Assembly (NCBI GenBank): GCA_047619485.1
Contig: JBLHKE010000520.1
Span: 1 to 5,734, forward strand
Source: JBLHKE01 sp047619485
GTDB taxonomy: Bacteria; Verrucomicrobiota; Verrucomicrobiia; Verrucomicrobiales; DEV007
DNA: 5,734 nt
Reading direction: 5' to 3'
Shown here piece after piece: positions 1 through 5,734 of this stretch. The number at the start of each line of letters is the position of its first letter. Within the stretch, counting starts at the first letter, position 1. A program made the position numbers and the translations under genes. Below the pieces are notes generated by a model, which did no database searches, had not been told where the DNA came from, and was given only the letters and a program-made list of their open reading frames with translations.

Positions 1-3000
1 AGTTCGACCTGCCTGAGAAGTTGCAGTTCAACCGGGACATCAGGACGATCTTCTCGAAAACCTGTTTCGCCTGCCACGGCCCCGATGCCAATACCCGAGA
101 GGCTGAGCTGCGACTGGATCGACGTGAGGAGGCGATCGCCACGCGGGATGGCGTGCGCCCGATCGTCCCAGGGAGTGCTGCGGACAGCCTCGCGTATCAG
201 TTGATCACTGCGGGAGATCCCGACGACCAGATGCCGCCTGCGGATTTCCATACTCAACTGTCGCCACGCGAGAAGGCGATGATCAGAAAATGGATCGACC
301 AAGGGGCTGAATACGAAAAGCACTGGGCGTTCATCCCGCCGGTGAAGGAGCAGGCACCCAAGGTCGAACACGAGGGCGCAGTGCGCAATCCGATCGATCG
401 CTTCGTGATCTCGAAACTCGAGGCGGAGGGGTTCGCGCCGGCGGCGGAGACCGATCGCCCATCGATAATCCGTCGCGTGACGCTCGACCTGACCGGCCTG
501 CCGCCAACGCTTGACGAGATCGACGCGTTCGTCGGCGATGCGTCAGACGATGCTTACGAAAAAGTAATCGACCGGCTGCTCGCATCGCCGCGCTTCGGTG
601 AGCACCGGGCGCGCCACTGGCTCGATGTCGCCCGCTACGCAGACACCAGCGGCTACCAGTATGACAAGATCCGCCACCAGTGGGTTTGGCGCGACTGGGT
701 GATCAACGCCTTCAATACGAACATGCCGTTCGACCAGTTCACGATCGAGCAGAACGCGGGCGATCTCCTGCCTGACACCACCGACCAGACCCGCCTGGCC
801 ACTGGCTTCCACCGCAACCACCCGATCACCATCGAGGGCGGTGTGATCGACGAGGAATACCGCACCGAGTATGTGATGGACCGCGTGGTGACCACAACGA
901 CTGCTTGGTTAGGGCTCACTTTCACATGCGCGCGCTGTCATGATCACAAATACGACCCGATCGGGCAGGATGATTTCTATTCGTTCTACGCATTTTTCAA
1001 CAGCGTGCCGGAGCGTGGGCTCAACGGGTTTGCCCCGAAGGCGAAGATCGCCTCGCCGCTGGCACAGGAAGCGGCGACCGGACTCGATGCAAAAATGGCG
1101 GAGGCACAGCGTCGATTTGATCAGGCGCTGACAAAGGTGAGCGGCTCGCTCGATGGCTGGGAATCGACCTTGCGGAAAAGTGTCACCGCCGAATCGAACG
1201 CGGTGAAGTTCGATACCCTCACCGCTGGTGGCGGGACGAAACTGGTGCAGCTGGCAGATGGCAGCGTGCTCGCGAGCGGACCGAATCCCGCGACGCAGAC
1301 CTACCAGGTCGATTTCACGTTAGGGGAGCTAGCGACACGCGCGATCCGGCTGGAGGCACTCACCCACGAGTCCCATATCAACCAATCGACGGGACGGGGT
1401 AACAACGGGAACTTTGTCCTAAGCGAGGTCGAGTTCTACACGGCAGCGCGGGGCGCGCCGGATAGCGATTTGAAACCTGTGCCGATCATTGCGGCGGAGG
1501 CAAGCTACCAACAGAGCGGATATCCGATCACCGCTGCGATCGATGCGACGGCGGGCAGGAACGGATGGGCGGTCGATGGCAACACCCGTTTCGCAGACTC
1601 CACAGCGGTGTTCACCCTTGGCACTCCGATCGCAGCAGGTTCACGGGTGCGCGTGCGCCTTGTCCACACATGGGGAGGGGCTCACACCATCGGCCGCTTC
1701 AAACTTTCGATTCCTGTGGATGGTCAGGCTCCCGTTCCCGGAGAGATTCAAAAAACACTCGCGTTGACCCGTTTGGATCGCAGTGCCGCGCAACAGAAGA
1801 CGCTCGAAATTTACCTCGCCGAGCGCTACGGCGCCGCAGGATTCGCCGAGGTATCATCAGAGTTGCGAGCGCTCGCGACGAAGCTCGCAGCAACGAAAGT
1901 GGATGTTCCCGAGACGATGATCCTGGCGTCGATGCCCAAGCCGCGCACGACCCATGTGCTAATGCGCGGCGAGTATGATAAAGCGATCGAGGAGCGAGTC
2001 GTCGAGCCAGATGTGCCTAAGGCCTTGGGTGGCCTGCCCGCCGGCCTCCCCCGCAACCGGCTCGGACTCGCCAAATGGTTGGTGTCCGCAGACAACCCGC
2101 TCACAGCTCGGGTGACGGTGAACCGCTTCTGGGCACAGCTGTTTGGCACCGGGATTGTCAAGACGGTCGAAGACTTCGGATCGCAGGGCGAGTACCCTAC
2201 CCACCCGGAATTGCTCGATTGGCTGGCGCTCGGATTCGTCGAGTCGGGCTGGGATGTGAAACAGCTATTCAAGGCGATCGTCACCAGTGGGACATATCGT
2301 CAAAGCTCCCAGCTGACGCCCGAGTCGCATGCGATCGATCCCGACAACCGCCTGCTGGCTCGCGGGCCGCGCTTCCGTCTCGATGCGGAGAGCATCCGCG
2401 ACTCCGCGCTCGCCGTGGGTGGGCTGCTCGATGGGGCGGTCGGCGGACCTAGCGTGTATCCGTATCACCCGGAAGGCCTCTGGCTTGAGATCAACAACCG
2501 GCCAGGTTACTCGCGTGCGTATCCGCAGATGACGGCACCTTCACACCTCTACCGTCGCAGCATGTACACGTTCTGGAAGCGCACCGTGCCGCCCCCGAGC
2601 ATGGCGACCTTCGACGCGCCGGAGCGCGAGTACTGCGTGGCGCAGCGATCGCGGACGAACACGCCGTTGCAAGCGTTTGTGATGCTCCATGATCCGCAGT
2701 TTGTAGAGGCCGCGCGCAAACTGGCGGAGCGTATGCTGCACGAGGCCGGACCTGATCCAGCGCAACGCCTCGCCCACGGGTTCACGCTGTGCATGGCGCG
2801 CCAACCGACCGCGCGGGAGTTGCAATTGCTGCGCCGGGCGTTGGACGAACGCATGGTTCAATTCAAAGCCGACCCGGCCGCAGCCGCCCCCCTGCTGAAA
2901 GTGGGGCAGTCACCGCATGATGCCAAGATCGACCCCGCTGAGCTGGCGGCGTATGCGACCGTGGCACGAATCATCATGAACCTTAGCGAGTTCATCACCA

Positions 3001-3008
3001 AAGGCTAA
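1..3008 (+). CDS. Planctomycete-type cytochrome, PSCyt1-PSCyt2(DUF1549)-PSD1(DUF1553) protein, 5' partial
   Basis: This is a large, probably exported, haem-binding protein of unproven function. The codons in frame run to the left edge (base 3 onward reads FDLPEKLQFNRDI), and family members have a signal peptide before this point. The TTG at base 21 is therefore not the real start, and the N-terminus lies outside the window. Numbering from that TTG, a CxxCH haem c motif lies at residues 15-19 (TCFACHGPDA) with a possible distal Met in DDQMPP near 71; together these are PSCyt1. DUF1549/PSCyt2 spans about 122-328, ending in a second CxxCH at 303-307 (CARCHDHKYDPI), which is typical of the family. 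Residues 395-565 look beta-rich and resemble the discoidin/carbohydrate-binding-like insert seen in relatives (NGNFVLSEVEFY, then AAIDAT and GWAVDG). DUF1553/PSD1 covers about 675-935, with NRFWAQLFGTG, RFRLDAESIRD and RTNTPLQA. It ends 15 bp before the DUF1501 gene, so co-transcription is likely. The assignment to family is firm; a role in exported polysaccharide metabolism or redox chemistry is only inferred. Confidence 0.95.
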   Translation, partial: FDLPEKLQFNRDIRTIFSKTCFACHGPDANTREAELRLDRREEAIATRDGVRPIVPGSAADSLAYQLITAGDPDDQMPPADFHTQLSPREKAMIRKWIDQGAEYEKHWAFIPPVKEQAPKVEHEGAVRNPIDRFVISKLEAEGFAPAAETDRPSIIRRVTLDLTGLPPTLDEIDAFVGDASDDAYEKVIDRLLASPRFGEHRARHWLDVARYADTSGYQYDKIRHQWVWRDWVINAFNTNMPFDQFTIEQNAGDLLPDTTDQTRLATGFHRNHPITIEGGVIDEEYRTEYVMDRVVTTTTAWLGLTFTCARCHDHKYDPIGQDDFYSFYAFFNSVPERGLNGFAPKAKIASPLAQEAATGLDAKMAEAQRRFDQALTKVSGSLDGWESTLRKSVTAESNAVKFDTLTAGGGTKLVQLADGSVLASGPNPATQTYQVDFTLGELATRAIRLEALTHESHINQSTGRGNNGNFVLSEVEFYTAARGAPDSDLKPVPIIAAEASYQQSGYPITAAIDATAGRNGWAVDGNTRFADSTAVFTLGTPIAAGSRVRVRLVHTWGGAHTIGRFKLSIPVDGQAPVPGEIQKTLALTRLDRSAAQQKTLEIYLAERYGAAGFAEVSSELRALATKLAATKVDVPETMILASMPKPRTTHVLMRGEYDKAIEERVVEPDVPKALGGLPAGLPRNRLGLAKWLVSADNPLTARVTVNRFWAQLFGTGIVKTVEDFGSQGEYPTHPELLDWLALGFVESGWDVKQLFKAIVTSGTYRQSSQLTPESHAIDPDNRLLARGPRFRLDAESIRDSALAVGGLLDGAVGGPSVYPYHPEGLWLEINNRPGYSRAYPQMTAPSHLYRRSMYTFWKRTVPPPSMATFDAPEREYCVAQRSRTNTPLQAFVMLHDPQFVEAARKLAERMLHEAGPDPAQRLAHGFTLCMARQPTARELQLLRRALDERMVQFKADPAAAAPLLKVGQSPHDAKIDPAELAAYATVARIIMNLSEFITKG

Positions 3009-3023
3009 CCACACAGCGAACCC

Positions 3024-4505
<1,482 letters not shown>

Positions 4506-4531
4506 GGCTTGTCAGTAAATAACTCCTACAA
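4506..4531 (+). repeat. Left terminal inverted repeat of the 155-bp element
   Basis: The left arm begins GGCTTGTCAGTAAATAAC and ends CTACAA. Its reverse complement matches 4635-4660 at 22 of 26 positions without gaps. The core TTGTCAG-AAATAA is the best conserved part and would be the natural transposase-binding end. Confidence 0.75.
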
Positions 4532-4634
4532 TCTGCTGGTTATTTTGGCCATCACCCGCGTTAGCTTCCAACTCAAATAGCCCGCTATCATCGCTGAAAT
4601 CTGCCTTGGTGCTGGCTAAAATTCCTGCGCATCT

Positions 4635-4660
4635 TTGTATGACTTATTTCCTGACAACCC
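4635..4660 (-). repeat. Right terminal inverted repeat of the 155-bp element
   Basis: The right arm, read on the minus strand, begins GGGTTGTCAGGAAATAAG and ends ATACAA, mirroring the left arm. Pairing also extends two bases outward on each side (4504-4505 with 4661-4662), because the flanking CTTAG is itself partly self-complementary. The exact end of the element is therefore uncertain by one or two bases. Confidence 0.75.
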
Positions 4661-4679
4661 CTTAGCGCTTCCACATTAA
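4651..4679 (+). promoter_or_regulatory. Weak candidate promoter for the downstream lipoprotein gene
   Basis: CTGACA at 4651-4656 matches the sigma-70 -35 consensus at 5 of 6 positions. After 17 bases, CATTAA at 4674-4679 is a poor -10 (3 of 6). The -35-like box lies inside the right inverted repeat, so the element could contribute an outward-facing promoter. A second, equally weak option is TTGCAA at 4682-4687 with GATCTT at 4705-4710. Neither is strong, and promoter consensus in this phylum may differ. Confidence 0.2.
4661..4665. repeat. Right copy of CTTAG direct repeat (putative target-site duplication)
   Basis: This CTTAG is identical to 4501-4505 and directly abuts the right inverted repeat. 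If it is a true duplication, the ancestral sequence read from the DUF1501 stop codon straight into GCGCTTCCAC at 4666. Confidence 0.55.
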
Positions 4680-4716
4680 CATTGCAATTGGCGTCTCAGC
4701 CCCCGATCTTAGCGGC

Positions 4717-5235
4717 ATGATTCGTGCGTTTCCCAAGGTCGTTTTCACCACACTCATCGGGCTGCTTGGCATTTGCTTTTTGACCGCGTGTGACCAGGCA
4801 GCGAAACCCCAGTCTAAACCAGGCTCAGCGGACTCCAAGTCACTGCCGGAACAACTGATTGGCTACTGGGCGCCGGACGCGGAAACGATGTTGGAAACCG
4901 CCGTCGCGAAGATGACCGACGGTCAGAATACCGAGGAGGACATTGCTTCCACCAAAGCTCAGATCGACGGCATGGCGGGAGAGATGGTCATCCACTTCGA
5001 TGGAGCAAATTCGACCATCTACGGGATGGGGAAACCTGAGACCGCCAGCTATGAAGTCGTGAGCGTCGACGAAGAAACCAAGTCCGTCGTCACCAAGCTC
5101 ACCGGACCCGACGGCGAAGAGGAAGAAGGCACCGCCATTCTCGATGGTGACAAGATGTCGTTGATCAACGGCGGTATCACCCTCCCAGTCGTGAGGATTT
5201 CGGAGAAGCTGTTCAAACAACGTTTCCCCGAGTAG
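4717..5235 (+). CDS. Small predicted lipoprotein of unknown function
   Basis: I do not recognise a named family for this 172-residue protein. The first 25 residues form a lipoprotein signal peptide: a short basic start (MIRAFPK), a hydrophobic core (VVFTTLIGLLGICF) and the lipobox LTAC with the lipidated Cys at 25. Asp follows the Cys; in Escherichia coli this signals inner-membrane retention, but whether the rule holds here is unknown. A Lys/Ser/Pro-rich linker (26-42) leads to a compact domain. LIGYWAPDAETML (47-59) and the alternating strands after residue 88 (MVIHFDG, STIYGMG, ASYEVVSVD, SVVTKLTG, GTAILDGDKMSLI) resemble small lipocalin-like beta-barrel domains in which an initial 'G-W' motif precedes antiparallel strands; that is inference. 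A run of four Glu lies at 134-137. The ATG at 4717 is the only start that keeps the whole signal peptide; AGCGG just upstream is a weak, closely placed ribosome site. The gene is probably monocistronic, starting 52 bp after the inserted element and convergent with ffh. Confidence 0.85.
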   Translation: MIRAFPKVVFTTLIGLLGICFLTACDQAAKPQSKPGSADSKSLPEQLIGYWAPDAETMLETAVAKMTDGQNTEEDIASTKAQIDGMAGEMVIHFDGANSTIYGMGKPETASYEVVSVDEETKSVVTKLTGPDGEEEEGTAILDGDKMSLINGGITLPVVRISEKLFKQRFPE

Positions 5236-5279
5236 CCACCACGCAGCCGACCTAGCCGATCGGATTTGAATGTCGCTCG
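5236..5279. other. Convergent intergenic gap without a clear terminator
   Basis: These 44 bases separate the stop codons of the lipoprotein gene and ffh. The only symmetry I see is the short palindrome CCGATCGG at 5255-5262, with no following T-run on either strand, so no intrinsic terminator can be called. Confidence 0.5.
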
Positions 5280-5734
5280 CTACATGCCGGGGAATCCCCC
5301 ACCCTCGCCGCCCAGTTGCTGCATCATCTTCTTCATCTTGCCCTTGCTCTTCATCATCTTGCGCATCATGCCAAATTGCTTGAGGAACTGATTCACCTTG
5401 ATGATGGTGTTGCCGCTACCGTGAGCTAGGCGCTTGCGGCGTTTGCCGTTGATCAATTCCGGGCGCTCGCGCTCCTCTGGGGTCATCGATAGCACGATCG
5501 CCTCGACCCGCTTCATCGCTTTCGGGTCAACGTTCAGCCCCTTCAGCTTCCCCGCCCCAGGCAGCATACCGATCAAGTCGGTCATCGACCCCATCTTGTT
5601 CATCATTTTCATCTGCTGGAGAAAATCATTGAAGTCGAACTGCGACTTGCGCATGCGCTGCTCCATGCGCGTGATCTCTTCCTCATCGATCACTTCGGCC
5701 GCCTTCTCGACCAAGCTGACAACGTCGCCCATGC
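5280..5734 (-). CDS. ffh: Signal recognition particle protein Ffh (SRP54), C-terminal part
   Basis: This is the M domain and the last turn of the GTPase domain of the SRP54 GTPase, which binds signal sequences of nascent membrane and exported proteins, associates with 4.5S/SRP RNA and docks on FtsY. The visible 150 residues correspond to roughly the last third of a protein usually near 450 residues; the 5' end lies beyond the right edge. The Met that opens the visible part is internal: (G)MGDVVSLVEKA matches the conserved GMGD-SL-E junction after the NG domain. The M domain shows the methionine-rich groove and finger loop (DFLQQMKMMNKMG, then IGMLPG). The RNA-binding helix-turn-helix signature is RRKRLAHGSG (fragment residues 98-107) followed by VNQFLKQFGMMRKMMK. 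The tail is Lys/Met/Gly-rich and ends GGGFPGM. I count 19 Met in 150 residues, normal for this domain. No defect is visible. It is convergent with the lipoprotein gene, with a 44-bp gap. Confidence 0.97.
   Translation of the reverse strand, partial: MGDVVSLVEKAAEVIDEEEITRMEQRMRKSQFDFNDFLQQMKMMNKMGSMTDLIGMLPGAGKLKGLNVDPKAMKRVEAIVLSMTPEERERPELINGKRRKRLAHGSGNTIIKVNQFLKQFGMMRKMMKSKGKMKKMMQQLGGEGGGFPGM

Larger units (their letters stand above)
4506..4660. mobile_element. MITE-like palindromic insertion element (155 bp, no transposase)
   Basis: This non-coding segment has terminal inverted repeats of 26 bp with 22 paired positions (mismatches at 4508, 4516, 4523 and 4526). It is bounded on both sides by CTTAG, which looks like a 5-bp target-site duplication. 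Symmetry continues inward. Bases 4542-4556 pair with 4608-4622 (13 of 15), and a central hairpin ATAGC-CC-GCTAT sits at 4577-4588, close to the geometric centre at 4583. The GC content, hand-counted at 71/155 (about 46%), is well below the flanking genes. No credible ORF is present, so the element would need a transposase supplied in trans. The call rests on structure alone; I cannot show other copies. It could instead be an operon-end hairpin or a structured RNA, but the flanking direct repeat favours insertion. Confidence 0.65.

Noticed and set aside
130..2650. Many CGATCG hexamers in the cytochrome gene (for example near 132, 392, 1547, 1628, 1985, 2275, 2333 and 2646)
   Set aside because: Most arise from the codon pattern NCG ATC GNN (Ala/Pro/Thr-Ile-X) in a GC-rich gene, and the next gene shows far fewer. 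There is no spacing or array structure to suggest a functional site.
21..3008. TTG at base 21 as the true start of the cytochrome gene
   Set aside because: The frame is open to the left edge and encodes FDLPEK before it, a typical family lead-in to FNRDI. Starting at the TTG would also leave an exported haem protein without a signal peptide.
4512..4643. Minus-strand open frame of about 43 codons inside the palindromic element, ending NNQQIVGVIY
   Set aside because: It has no ATG, GTG or TTG start and no ribosome site, and it lies entirely within the imperfect palindrome. It may be a relic of a coding fragment, but it cannot be supported as a gene.
4840..5220. Minus-strand frame of 126 codons opposite the lipoprotein gene
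   Set aside because: The plus-strand gene has a clear lipoprotein signal and lipobox, while the antisense frame shows no motif and is best explained as a shadow.
5280..5734. Met/Lys-rich short protein beginning at the ATG at 5732 as an independent gene
   Set aside because: The sequence is the conserved C-terminal M domain of Ffh, and the ATG is the internal Met of the GMGD motif. The coding frame continues beyond the window.

Overview
The window looks like ordinary chromosome from a member of the Planctomycetota-Verrucomicrobiota-Chlamydiota superphylum, most likely Verrucomicrobiota. The genes are GC-rich, roughly 60% by eye. The first two form a pair, a planctomycete-type cytochrome (PSCyt1-PSCyt2-PSD1) followed by a DUF1501 protein with a twin-arginine signal; such pairs are abundant in that superphylum and rare elsewhere. 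The phylum assignment is inference from gene content, not from a marker phylogeny.

Layout. Bases 1-3008 (+) hold most of a large exported c-type cytochrome-like protein whose 5' end lies before the window. Fifteen bases later, 3024-4505 (+) encodes a complete DUF1501 protein. The two are almost certainly one operon acting outside the cytoplasm. Families of this kind often sit near sulfatases and polysaccharide-use genes, but no such gene is visible here and the biochemical role of the pair is not established.

Bases 4506-4660 are not coding. They form a 155-bp, AT-richer (about 46% GC by hand count) imperfect palindrome with 26-bp terminal inverted repeats (22/26 paired), flanked by the 5-bp direct repeat CTTAG. 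I read it as a MITE-like non-autonomous insertion placed exactly at the stop codon of the DUF1501 gene. The left copy of the direct repeat contains that stop codon. This is the most interesting structure in the window.

Bases 4661-4716 are a short leader for a small lipoprotein gene (4717-5235, +) of unknown function. Convergent to it, after a 44-bp gap with no convincing terminator, the minus strand carries the C-terminal third of ffh, the SRP54 GTPase of the signal recognition particle. Its methionine-rich M domain is complete and the rest runs off the right edge. The lipoprotein and ffh have no evident functional link to the cytochrome/DUF1501 pair. I see no CRISPR array, tRNA, rRNA, riboswitch, phage gene or defence system.
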